Assembly (NCBI RefSeq): GCF_000002875.2
Contig: NC_009413.2
Location: 429,323 to 493,322 of the forward strand
Direction: 5' to 3'
Source: Leishmania infantum JPCM5
Taxonomy: Eukaryota > Euglenozoa > Kinetoplastea > Trypanosomatida > Trypanosomatidae
Length of the DNA stretch: 64,000 bases
Part shown: positions 22,290 through 31,450 of the stretch, piece after piece
Layout of the letters: each line of letters begins with the position of its first letter
Numbering within the stretch: position 1 is the first letter of the stretch
Position numbers and translations under genes: made by a program
Notes under the pieces: generated by a model
Seen by the model: the letters and a program-made list of their open reading frames with translations, nothing else
Databases searched by the model: none
Told to the model about the DNA's origin: nothing

Positions 22290-22749
22290 AATCCGCGCAC
22301 CTCTCTCCTGCTCTTCTCCTCTCATTCTCTTTTCCTACAGTGCCTATCACACAGACACGGACATAGACATAGACACGCACACAGTTGCAGCTGTCGTACA
22401 CCGGGGTTACCTGTGTCGTGTCTTCCCTCGCTGTTCCTCACCTCATCTTCCCGTTCACCTCGGGTGCCTTGCTCCTTTCGTGCACTTGTTTGCTTTCGAC
22501 TTCTATATCTTTATAAAGCTGCTTTCTCACTTCCTTCTCTTGCTTGCTTGTGTGTGTGTGTGTGCCTGCCAGGTTGCGGGTTTCTCTTTCGCATACTCTT
22601 TCTCCTCCATCGCGCGCGCCGGAGAGCGACGGGCGTGTGAGACCTTTCTTGCTTTGCCACCGCTTTACCGCGCGCTACGTGCACAGTGGCAGACGGCGAC
22701 GACAGAATCAACAGCACGAGGGTCCCGGTCTATCGAGCACGGGACCCAC

Positions 22750-22787
22750 AGACACACACACACACACACACACATACACACACACCT
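22750..22787. repeat. CA dinucleotide microsatellite
   Basis: A near-perfect CA run with one TA interruption, in the leader region just upstream of the second tail-anchored tryparedoxin gene. Confidence 0.85.
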
Positions 22788-22880
22788 GTACTCGAGTGAG
22801 CTTTCACATTGTTAGAGCTGGGGTTCTACGCACGCAGAGGCTGCCGCTACTCATCGGTTTTTGTTGTCGGGTTTGCTAGC

Positions 22881-22904
22881 TGCTGCTGCTCTCTCCCTAT
22901 ACAG
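22881..22904 (+). promoter_or_regulatory. Candidate SL trans-splice acceptor
   Basis: A CTG/CT-rich tract (22881-22900) is followed by ACAG with AG at 22903-22904, only 15 bases before the ATG at 22920. It supports 22920 over any upstream extension of the frame. Confidence 0.45.
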
Positions 22905-22919
22905 AGCCGCTCAGTCAGA

Positions 22920-23747
22920 ATGCCCTTGCGTCACAAGGGCGGTCCATTCCTGTCGCAGTTCCCTGACTTGAAGGTGCTGCGGCAGGACGGCACCACTGTC
23001 GCCGCGTCGGAAGCGTTCAAGGGGAAGAAGTACGTGCTTATCTACTTCTCTGCTCACTGGTGCCCGCCATGCCAGCGCTTCACCCCGCTGCTGGCGGACT
23101 TCTACGATGCCCACAAGGACCGGTACGGGTTTGAGGTGCTGTTTGTATCGTCGGACCGCGAGGAGGGGCGCATGATGGACTTTTTTCAGAATCGCAGCAG
23201 CAACTACGTGCGACGTCCACCGGCGGCAGCGTCGTCTTCGCCTCCACCGGTCGCCTCCAGCGAGGCACTGGACGAGAGCTGCCCCCTGAGCTGCGACATC
23301 ACACATCTCTTAGGGAACCAAACTGGCGCTGCCACCGTAGGCGGCGTTGGCCTGAGCGAGGGCCAGCAGCCCCAAGTCCCCTCCTCGACCGCGGCCGCCG
23401 GTGGTGCGCCGACAGCGGCGGGCATAGCACAGAGCCCACGCATCCCGAAAGCCAGCGGGCACGGCAACTGGCTGGCACTGCCCTTCAAGGAGCACGAGGT
23501 GGCTCGCTTCCTCTCACGCGCCTACTCGGTCGTCTCGATCCCGAAGGTGGTCGTTGTTGCCGTAGACACGAACTGCATGGTGACAAGGGAGGGCAAGACG
23601 ATGGTGATGAAGGACCCAGATGCGGTCCGGTTCCCGTGGCGGTTCGCGGAGGGCGACATGCGCAACCGCACCGAGGGCTGGCGAGAAAGCTTCGTGCTTC
23701 TGCTCCTCATACTGTGCGGTATTTACTACTACTTTTGGTATTATTAG
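22920..23747 (+). CDS. Tail-anchored tryparedoxin with intact WCPPC and internal insertion (275 aa)
   Basis: Thioredoxin-fold dithiol oxidoreductase of the tryparedoxin/nucleoredoxin type, expected to take electrons from trypanothione. Landmarks are strand KKYVLIYFSAHW, active site W47-C-P-P-C51, second strand YGFEVLFVSSDR, NWLALPF, cis-Pro P208 (SIPK) and end motif D232-P-D-A-V-R-F-P-W240. Trp to cis-Pro is 161 residues against 71 in soluble copies, because a Pro/Ser/Ala/Gly-rich insertion of ~90 residues sits between the second helix and WLALPF; the distance from cis-Pro to the end motif is the canonical 32. The last 20 residues (256-275) are a hydrophobic segment ending FWYY at the stop, so it is tail-anchored with almost no lumenal tail. 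Tail-anchored mitochondrial/organellar tryparedoxins are known in trypanosomatids; which membrane is used here is not visible. The frame opens upstream without ATG-supported coding; 22920 is chosen. Confidence 0.88.
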   Translation: MPLRHKGGPFLSQFPDLKVLRQDGTTVAASEAFKGKKYVLIYFSAHWCPPCQRFTPLLADFYDAHKDRYGFEVLFVSSDREEGRMMDFFQNRSSNYVRRPPAAASSSPPPVASSEALDESCPLSCDITHLLGNQTGAATVGGVGLSEGQQPQVPSSTAAAGGAPTAAGIAQSPRIPKASGHGNWLALPFKEHEVARFLSRAYSVVSIPKVVVVAVDTNCMVTREGKTMVMKDPDAVRFPWRFAEGDMRNRTEGWRESFVLLLLILCGIYYYFWYY

Positions 23748-24137
23748 TAGGGGGAGGTTGCTGCAGCCAGGCGGCAGAAGCAGGTAGTGCTAGCAAAACA
23801 AAAAGTGGAGGCGACGGGAGGCTATTACTTGCACAATGGCAACGGAAGGCCCTCGCCGCGGCCACGAGCCGAAGTACCGGCAGCCGCGTGTGCGTGTTTG
23901 TGTGCGTTTGCGGCTATCGTAGCTGGGATCCAACGCCGCACGAAGAGAAGAACCTCCGCGTCACAGCACAGACGATCGTTCGCCCTTTTTTCGGGTTTCT
24001 GTTTTACCCCCCTGTCTCCTTTTTGGCGTCTTCGTGCGTGGCGGACGGTGGGGTCATCGTCGTGATGGCGCTGCCGCTTTTGTCCCCCCTCCGTCTCCTG
24101 TTTGTTAGTTGCGCGCCACATACGGCCCCTGATGACA

Positions 24138-24795
24138 GGTGTGCTTGTGTGGGGTGGATGGATGTGTGGGAAGGGGGACACCTCCGTGCATGGCATCTCA
24201 GGGCTCAAGAGCCCCCCCCTCCACACACACACACACACTGCGTGGGAGGGAGCCAGGCAGCCCCTCCCCTCTCTCCCTGCCAAATGCCAAAACACTTCTT
24301 GTGGTGACGGGGCCAGGTGCCTACGACGTGGGAATGCCAGAGCAATGCGTCCCTGGCGATGTCGGCGGTCATGTCCTGGACGGCGTTCTGCGTTGGAGCG
24401 ACCTGCAACAGAGCACGCGTTTGTGCCGTCCATGTGACAGGCAAAGTGCCGACTTGAGTGTAGCTGATCCCCGGCCCTCACACTGCTCACAGAAGCGAGG
24501 AATTCCTGAGCCACCGCCAGGGGGGGAGGACGCTCCAGGGGTGGCGAACGACATGAGGGGAGCGGCTATGAGGCGACCTGCGGAGCGCGAGATGGATGGG
24601 TAGGGTTTTGAGCAGAGACTGTGCTCAGATGACTGAGTCGGCACATTCCTTTAGCGCGTGTGCCCCCGACCACTTTGCACGACGCGATGGGGACCTGTGA
24701 CATGCCGGGGGTCGAGTGTCGTTGAGCTCACGTTGTATGGCGGAGAATGAAGGCGTCGAAAGAAAGAAGCGAAAGAAAACTACGCGTGGTCTGTG
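24138..24795 (+). mobile_element. Probable SIDER-type degenerate retroposon
   Basis: About 600 bases of complex, non-repetitive sequence stand out from the surrounding low-complexity DNA. They include a GGTGGATGGATGTGTGGG block, CTCAGGGC, paired C-rich/G-rich boxes and a run of short GC-balanced motifs, ending near 24740 and followed by an A/G-rich stretch (about 24742-24782) that could be a decayed poly(A) tail. The texture and several words resemble Leishmania SIDER2 elements as I remember them. SIDERs are short extinct retroposons that accumulate in 3' UTRs and can destabilise mRNAs or repress translation. The location in the 3' UTR of the preceding tryparedoxin gene fits. No second copy was found in the window for comparison, so boundaries and orientation are approximate. 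Confidence 0.45.
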
Positions 24796-24988
24796 GCAGG
24801 CATCCTCTACGCAGACGTTGGTGACTGGTACGCTGCCTCAGGGAAGGGGCGGGGACACTTCAGGCAGTGTGTATCCTCTGCGCACGCATACAAAGAGCGA
24901 GAAAGAGTTTATTCGCGTACAGACGTGAACGTGGCGCACGGACGAACAAGGAAAAGGAAAACAAGACACTTCCCCCATCCCATCCCCT

Positions 24989-25048
24989 GCGCACACGCAC
25001 ACGCACACGCACACACACATATATACACACATATATATATATATATAT
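24989..25048. repeat. Compound (AC)n-(AT)n microsatellite
   Basis: ACACGC-type repeats pass into TATACACAC and then nine perfect AT units (25031-25048), unusually AT-rich for this GC-rich genome. Confidence 0.8.
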
Positions 25049-26694
25049 GCGCCCACACTGGCCACCGTGCCACTCACAGGTTGCACCACCCGATTCCATG
25101 TGATTGCCTCGCTCAAAAGGTTTGTGTCCGCGCGCGTGTGTGTGCGTGTGTGTGTTTGTGTGCGTCTCGTCTGTTGCGGGTGTCACACCTTCGCATACGT
25201 TGCCTTGCCGTTTCACAGTTTCTGTTCAACTCTCGAGGTCGTTTTGTTATTTTTTTTTGTATATTTTCCTATCTTACTTTCCACTCTTACTCGATGGGCT
25301 CTCTCTCTGCAGAGTGTAACGTGAGTGCTTGCGTGGGGCGCGTACGTGTCTTCTCGGTTGTATTGATGTCAACTTCTCTCGTTCGCTGTTGCGGTGTTTC
25401 TCTTTTTTTTTGTCTTTGCGTGTGCCCTCCATGGACGAGTTCTGGCGTTGTTGGTGTTAGGTCATGAACGGAGCTTTCTGTGTGCATGTGGGTGCCTCTA
25501 TTCCAGTGTGTCTGAGGGTAGATGTACAGATGCATGCCGACGAATGCGCGTGTGCCCCCTGTGCCCTGCCTTCCCCTCCTCACCGCAAACCCTTCCCCCT
25601 TCCCCGTTTGTGTCGTTGCAGCACTTCGACCGTTCCTGCCTCGTTCTCTCACTACCACTACCCACACTACTGCGTCAGCGGCGGCAGCAGCAGCTCGTTG
25701 TTTCTCTTGCGCATTTCAACCCCGCAGCGAAACGCAGATTCGCCATGCGCATAAAGCCACCAAAGGACATGGGACGTGCAAGACGTGCAGAGGCGGCAGG
25801 GTAGCGCGAATACAGAGAAGAGATCCGAGTACACCATGCGCGGGCTGGCTGAGGTAAGCGAAGAGAGGGACATGCAAGAAGGTTGCTATGTCTGCGTGCT
25901 TGTGCTTGTGTGAAAGAACCGCAGAGAGTGCGAGGGGCGGGGGTGTCACAGGATGGGGAAAGTAGTTGGGGGGGCGTGGGGGTGTTGGGGAGTGAGGCGA
26001 CAGTGAACGTGATTGGCGTGCACTTCTTCCTTATGGAGCGGCTGCGGTTATTTTACGGTAGCCATCAAAAGGCCCTCCCCTTTCTCGCCGTCTACGCACC
26101 TCAGGCAAAACGCCAGCACAAATAAGCGTGTGCGCGTCTGCGTGATGGTTTAGAAGTGTTTTCGGCGCAGTAGGTTGCATCTCTGACGCCCCCCCAAAAA
26201 AAAAGAAGGAAGCAAAAAATAAAAGGAAAGAACAACAACAAAAAAACGTGTTTGTGCGCGCATCTCTTTCAGTGTGTGCTGGGGTGTTTGCATGTGAGTG
26301 CGTGTGTGTGTTCGGAGGGCTTGGGATGAAGGTGTGGGCGAAGAAAAAGAAAAGTATGACTCTTTGTAAGGTTGCGCGCGCTCATGTTTAGCGTTGTGCC
26401 TCGCTGCTGCGGGTGCGGCGATATTTGTTGTTGGGGTGGATCGTGCGAGTATCTCTCGAGGTCGACGGTATCTTTTCGTTTTTTTTTGTGTTTTCGGGTT
26501 CACCGTGCAGTACTTTCTTGTCTCGCTCCGCGCTTCGTTGTTTTGCGCTTCGCGTGGTTGCTTATCTTGTGCGAACCACTGACTTTGCCGGCGTCTTTGT
26601 TTTCCCTTTTGTTCTCTTTAAGTGCGTTGCGGGCACGCGTGTGCCCCCACCCGTATATCTCACTTCTTCCTCCTATATCTGTGTCTTGTACTCC

Positions 26695-26713
26695 TTTTTT
26701 TTGGGGGGGGGGG
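26695..26713. repeat. T8-G11 homopolymer pair
   Basis: Eight T followed by eleven G. The run is error-prone for sequencing and assembly. Confidence 0.8.
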
Positions 26714-27990
26714 CGGTGGCCGCGTTTGTCTGTCTGTGCTCTTTCGTGCGTGTGTGGCTGTCCCTTCTCCCCTTGCCCTGCGCTGTGCTGCTGACGCCAC
26801 AGCACAGGAGGGATGATGAAGGCTCTTCCTTCTTCCTTTGCCCGCTGATGTTCCCTTCAAACCCTCACACGCCTCGCGTTGTGTAAGCGCATGTTAATAC
26901 ATGTGCGTGTGTGCGTCTCCGTGTCGACGTGCAGCCTTGTGAGGCTTCTCGGGGCGAGAGGGGAGGGAGAGAAAGAGAGAAACGGAGCGGATGTGAAGGT
27001 TGCAATAATACTAACCACCGCGCATGTGACGGCCCTCACGTTCTTCTGCACGCCCACACGCTCTCGGGCATACAAACGCACGCTCTCGCCGGTGCAAGTA
27101 GGCCAATGGACAGCAACAAAGAGGAACGCTCATCGTGGATAGAAGGACGCACTGTCGACGGTTTCACACGCGTGAGCACACACACACACACGCGGCGTGA
27201 AGCCTTTGCCGTAGAGAGGAGCTGCACGCGTGCAGATGCAGATGCCATGCTCGGCATCTACACCTCCACATTTTTCCTATCTGCTATGTGTAGGTGCCTT
27301 GCCGCGAGGAGGGGTTCACGGATCGTCGACGCATTGCGCATGCGCAGATGTTTCGCTCCTGCGACCGCCCTCCGCTGTTAGGGCGATACCCCCCCTTTTC
27401 CCTGCCTCTCCGTAGGTCTTTTTTTCTTCCACTCTGTCATCCTCCCCTTTCGGACGACCATGTGCGCGCGCGCGTGTCGGTGCCGTATTTCTTCAGTCTC
27501 TCGCCATCTCGCATCGCTGCCCGTAAAAGACAACCTCTCCCTCTATCTCTAGAACCTTCCCCGAAGCAGACGGACGCCCACCGACCCCCCACACCCCCTC
27601 CCGTCTCACACGGCCACCTACGCCTCCGCCTGTTCATTCGTTTTCCTCGTCTATATCCATCTGTTACGTACAACCCCCCTCTCCTCTCCTCCTCCTCCGA
27701 CACACATACACACACACACAGACACAGACACCTGACTCCTCGTTTACATACACAGCTACGCGAGGACGTATTGTGGCACCGCCGTCGACTGACTGCTTGC
27801 CGGATCCGCACACGCCCGGGCCCTCCTCTGTAGTGCATTACGCGGAGACCAGTCTTTTGCTCGCTTCCGCTGTGAACACCTCCCACACTCCTCGGCGCCT
27901 CCGCGCGTGCCTTCCGTATTGTCTCTTGAAGCCCACCCCCGCCGTTTGCGCGATACTGACGCGCTCACTACTCGTTCTGTCGCTCTCAAA

Positions 27991-28021
27991 CCGTATCCCT
28001 CCCGCAACCCTTGCTTCTCAG
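27991..28021 (+). promoter_or_regulatory. Candidate SL trans-splice acceptor
   Basis: A C/T-rich stretch ends in TTCTCAG with AG at 28020-28021, 66 bases before the ATG at 28088. Several other pyrimidine tracts upstream (27370-27700) are possible alternatives. Confidence 0.35.
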
Positions 28022-28087
28022 GACCTTCGACTGCCCTTCGTCTCTCGTACACCCCTCTTCTTGTCCGTGCCTGACATCTTTGCTACC

Positions 28088-28537
28088 ATGTCGGGCTTGA
28101 CGAAGTTCTTCCCTTACTCCACCAGCTTCCTCAAGGGCTCGGCGACGGACATCGTGCTACCAACGCTGGCTGGTAAGACCTTCTTCTTCTACTTCTCGGC
28201 TAGTTGGTGCCCGCCATGCCGCGGCTTCACTCCGAAGCTCGTTGAATTCTACAACAAACACGCGAAGTCGAAGAATTTCGAGGTGATGCTGATCTCTTGG
28301 GACGAGGAGGCCGACGATTTCATGGAGTACTACAAAAAAATGCCATGGCTGGCGCTGCCTTTTGAGGATCGAAAAGGGATGGAGTTTCTTAAGAATGGGT
28401 TCAAGGTGGAGACGATTCCGACGCTGATCGGCGTCGAAGCGGACACAGGCAAGATCGTTACGACACGGGCGCGCAACATGGTCGAGAAGGATCCCGAGGG
28501 GAAGGAGTTCCCGTGGCCCAACGTGTCGGAGAAGTAA
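28088..28537 (+). CDS. TXN: Tryparedoxin, soluble canonical form (149 aa)
   Basis: Small dithiol oxidoreductase that relays electrons from trypanothione (reduced by trypanothione reductase) to tryparedoxin-dependent peroxidases, ribonucleotide reductase and other targets in the kinetoplastid redox system. The sequence shows the full family pattern: start MSGLTKFFPY, strand KTFFFYFSASW, active site W40-C-P-P-C44-R-G-F-T-P, FEVMLISWDEE, MPWLALPF, cis-Pro P111 in T-I-P-T, and end motif D135-P-E-G-K-E-F-P-W143. Length (about 145-150) is normal and there is no targeting sequence or membrane segment, so cytosolic location is expected. The frame is open upstream to 27773 but the extra codons are pyrimidine-derived and not family-like; ATG 28088 matches the usual family N-terminus. 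The N-terminal region differs clearly from the neighbouring copy at 29916, so this is a paralogue, not a recent duplicate. Confidence 0.97.
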   Translation: MSGLTKFFPYSTSFLKGSATDIVLPTLAGKTFFFYFSASWCPPCRGFTPKLVEFYNKHAKSKNFEVMLISWDEEADDFMEYYKKMPWLALPFEDRKGMEFLKNGFKVETIPTLIGVEADTGKIVTTRARNMVEKDPEGKEFPWPNVSEK

Positions 28538-29915
28538 ACCAAACACAAAGGGGTGCACCATATGCACCAGTGCTGGAGAGGGTGAACGCACGATGAGGTA
28601 CGTGCTTCAGTGGCAAGCAGTGATGGTGGTGCGCGCCTGCTCGCGCGCGCACTTCGAATGCGTCTTCCAGAAGATGCTTACCTTGAGGATGCTTCTCTCT
28701 GTTTTTCTCTTGTACCTTGGCAACTCTCGCTGAGGGTGATCGGCATGAGCGCTAGCGCGACCCTGCCCGAGGACCGTTATCCTTGCCGTCCTCTCCCCCC
28801 CCCCCATCAACCCCTCACCACGATTGGTCGTCTCCCGCCGTTTTCCTCCTGATAGCGATCGTTATGGAAATGCTGTGGCTCGCTTGCACAGGCACAAGCA
28901 CACTTAAAGGGCACATTTCTGTTGTACTAATCCTCCGTGTCCTGCGTACAAGAGACTCGACGCACCCTGCCCTCTTACTCCAATGTTCGCGTATACACAG
29001 AAAACAAGCTGACCGTCTCTGCTGCTGCTGCTGATCAGTGAGCGAGTTCCCGTCATTCGTCTGTTGCACCACATCGGTAGGATGGGAGGGGAAGACCGCG
29101 AAAAAGAAATGAGCAGAACATGAGGAGGAGCGCCAAGCGTGGCGCATTTCACCCCCACACGCGCACATTTTGGTGAAACCAGAGTCGAGAAGAAAGCGGG
29201 GTGTGCAGTAATGGGCTTGCATGCGGCTTTGGACATACACGCGCGCAGCTCGTCAATCAGCGGTGATGTGTAGGAGGTGGGGGTGGGGAGGCACAATCGA
29301 GTCGTGCCTCTTGCGTGATGTGCGTTTGCCGCTCACGCTCATGACGAGCAGTCCGCCGCCCGTATATTGTGCGGTGCTCTGAGGGAGGACTCCAGCACTC
29401 CCCCTTACTCCCTTGCCGAATTCAGCACGGGAGGGGTGGGGGAGTACAAAAAAGATACCCAGCCACCACGTGTCTGCTCCATTTGAATCGACACACGCAG
29501 TCTCTCACTTCCCAGGCTCTTGACCACACCCACCTTCTCTCGCTTGCTGCACCGCTTTCTTCTTCTTGCTCATGCGTTGATACCTTCGCTTGGCCGTCTT
29601 GCCCTCGCCTCACTGCTGCCGGGACATTGCGCGTTGGTGCGGTTGCGTACTCTGGCTTTATGTCGGTCTTACACGTGCGTGGCACGCACGTACACAAATG
29701 GGCGCCATCGTGACGCATCCCATCCTGCCCTCGTGCTTGTAACCTCTGTCACCATCCACCCCTTCCCAACCCTTGCTACACCAAGGACTTCATCCGTATT
29801 AGCCCGTCTTCATCACACTCTCGCCATTTCCTCGACCCCTACAGACAAGCACATCGCCCTTTCCCTTTTCTAACTGTTCTTTGTACTTCCTCTCTGTTCC
29901 TCCCCGTGCACAGCA
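28538..29915 (+). other. 1.4 kb intergenic/UTR region between the two soluble tryparedoxin genes
   Basis: No supported gene. It is moderately complex sequence with a C10-type run near 28795-28804 and pyrimidine tracts toward the 3' end. It holds the 3' UTR of the first and the leader of the second tryparedoxin mRNA. Confidence 0.65.
29810..29913 (+). promoter_or_regulatory. Candidate SL trans-splice acceptors of tryparedoxin I
   Basis: Two tract-plus-AG pairs lie close to the ATG at 29916: AG 29843-29844 after a T/C tract (leader about 71 bases) and AG 29912-29913 after a longer tract (29864-29908), which would leave a leader of only two bases besides the spliced leader. The upstream site is more plausible by usual leader lengths. 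Confidence 0.35.
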
Positions 29916-30353
29916 ATGTCCGGTGTCAGCAAGCACTTGGGGGATGTGTTGAAGCTGCAGAAGCAGAATGATATGGTGGATATGAGCTCTCTATCCGGCA
30001 AGACCGTGTTCTTGTACTTCTCGGCAAGCTGGTGCCCGCCGTGCCGTGGCTTCACCCCGAAGCTGGTGGAGTTCTACGAGAAGCATCACAATTCAAAGAA
30101 CTTCGAGATCATACTTGCGTCATGGGACGAGGAGGAGGAGGACTTCAATGGGTACTACAGCAAGATGCCATGGCTTTCCATCCCGTTCGAGAAGCGCAAC
30201 GTTGTGGAGGCGCTAACGAAGCAGTACAAGGTGGAATCGATTCCGACGCTGATTGGATTGAACGCGGACACGGGTGATACCGTGACAACGCGCGCGCGCC
30301 ACGCCCTGACGCAGGACCCCGAGGGCGAACAGTTTCCGTGGAGAGACGAGTAA
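29916..30353 (+). CDS. TXN1: Tryparedoxin I, cytosolic (145 aa)
   Basis: Same reaction as the neighbouring tryparedoxin: trypanothione-dependent thiol-disulfide exchange. Landmarks are start MSGVSKHLGD, strand KTVFLYFSASW, active site W39-C-P-P-C43, FEIILASWDEEEEDF, MPWLSIPF, cis-Pro P110 (S-I-P-T), TVTTRARHALTQ and end motif D-P-E-G-E-Q-F-P-W142, then RDE at the C-terminus. The overall reading closely follows the Leishmania cytosolic tryparedoxin I as I know it. There is no signal or anchor. This is the most conserved member of the local family and probably the main cytosolic electron carrier to 2-Cys peroxiredoxins. The short ATG-to-tract distance is noted in the splice-site entry. Confidence 0.97.
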   Translation: MSGVSKHLGDVLKLQKQNDMVDMSSLSGKTVFLYFSASWCPPCRGFTPKLVEFYEKHHNSKNFEIILASWDEEEEDFNGYYSKMPWLSIPFEKRNVVEALTKQYKVESIPTLIGLNADTGDTVTTRARHALTQDPEGEQFPWRDE

Positions 30354-31450
30354 GGCGACTGTGCGGGTGAACCACACAGGCTTGATCTCCCTGCTGCGCT
30401 CGTGGGCTGTGCGAGGGCCAGCGCGCGCGGAAGGGCGACGGTGCTGCTGCTTGCGCCCCCTCCCCTGTCCCAGTCTTACCGGGCAACCGCCACTGTCACG
30501 CCCGGCCGTGCCCCCCCCCCCCTCCCCTGGCTGGCACGGCGGCCGCTGTTCCCGTTCACCCGCTTTACAGGTCCGCTGCTACGGCTTGCCACGGTTCTGC
30601 CTCCGTATTTATAGCTTCCCTCTCTCATTGCTCTCTTTAGTCTCTTTCTTTCTCTGACTCCCCTACTTCTCCCCCCCTGTGTGCAACACGCGGCGGTGCC
30701 TGCGCACGTATACACATCTGTGCGGGCTCGCTTTCCAAGATTCAGGCCTCTGTTTTGAAGCGTGTTGTGCCCCAGTGACCAGCGTATTAGAAATGTGTGC
30801 CTTCTGGTGCGTCCGTGCGGTGCTGCGGAGCCGACAGCCTCTTGTGTGTGCGTGAAGGCTGCACTGTGTGCACTGGAGATGCTTATAAAGCTGCGAGACA
30901 AGGAACTGTGGCCGACCACGGCCTGCAAGCGGGCTGGTGCTGACCTGCCAGAGGGGATCTGCGCGCTTCCGCGGCGCGTGGGTGTTGCATGCGCTGCGCC
31001 ACACCCAACTCCGACCCACTTTTACCCCCTCCCCTCTCTCTTGTGCGGCTTCGCCTAGGCGGATGCGCACACCCACTGATGCTGATGCAGCGACTCGGCT
31101 GGGGGAGGGCGAGGCTGCCGACAGCGAGGGCCGCCACATCGCGGGTTGCGACCTGGACACCCCTGCCTTTAGCTCGCTTAGCAGGTGAAGGTATGCGGAT
31201 TCTCTCTTTTTCCAACGTCTCCCTCTCCCCCCTCTGCCGCTACTCACCTGTTCCTCCGTGCGGCACACACGCCGACACAGCTTCGCCTGGATTGTCTTTT
31301 GCCGGCTCTTTCATCGCGGCCCTCTTTCGCTGTATTGTTTCGTCTCGTGTGCCCCTGTATCGCGCGCGTCTCAGATCGTTGGCGCCCGCAGCGTGCACAC
31401 GTGCTCCCCCGTTCGCGTACACTGGACAGCAAGGGGAACGACACATAAAA
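30354..31450 (+). other. 1.1 kb intergenic/UTR region
   Basis: No supported gene. It includes a C13-type run (30509-30522), pyrimidine tracts (30625-30670, 31015-31045, 31196-31260) and a GC-rich complex block (30740-31190) that could be a degenerate repeat, but I cannot identify it. Confidence 0.6.
31196..31280 (+). promoter_or_regulatory. Candidate SL trans-splice acceptor
   Basis: A long C/T tract (31199-31258) leads to AG at 31279-31280, 170 bases before the ATG at 31451. Confidence 0.35.

Larger units (their letters stand above)
19831..22919 (+). other. 3.1 kb intergenic/UTR region
   Basis: No supported gene. It carries pyrimidine tracts, a (GT)-GCGCGC-(CA) alternating block at about 22242-22289 and a CA run at about 22750-22787. 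A 229-codon frame over 22126-22815 is made of these repeats and of Ser/Phe/Leu-rich sequence and is rejected as coding. Confidence 0.65.
23748..28087 (+). other. 4.3 kb intergenic/UTR region
   Basis: No supported gene. It contains a probable SIDER-like element (separate entry), a (CA)n-(AT)n block at 24989-25048, a T8-G11 run at 26695-26713, several pyrimidine tracts and a CA-rich stretch near 27700-27730. The 154- to 254-codon frames here are fragments of the repeat element or pyrimidine-rich low complexity. Confidence 0.6.

Noticed and set aside
22126..22815. 229-codon frame
   Set aside because: Contains the CA microsatellites as THTHTH runs and pyrimidine-rich sequence; not a protein gene.
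24139..24603. 154-codon frame inside the repeat element
   Set aside because: No ATG start at its beginning, and the sequence looks like a degenerate non-autonomous retroposon, which does not code.
30740..31190. Second SIDER-like element between tryparedoxin I and the EF-hand gene
   Set aside because: GC-rich complex sequence but no words shared with the 24.1-24.8 kb element that I could find by eye; too weak to annotate.
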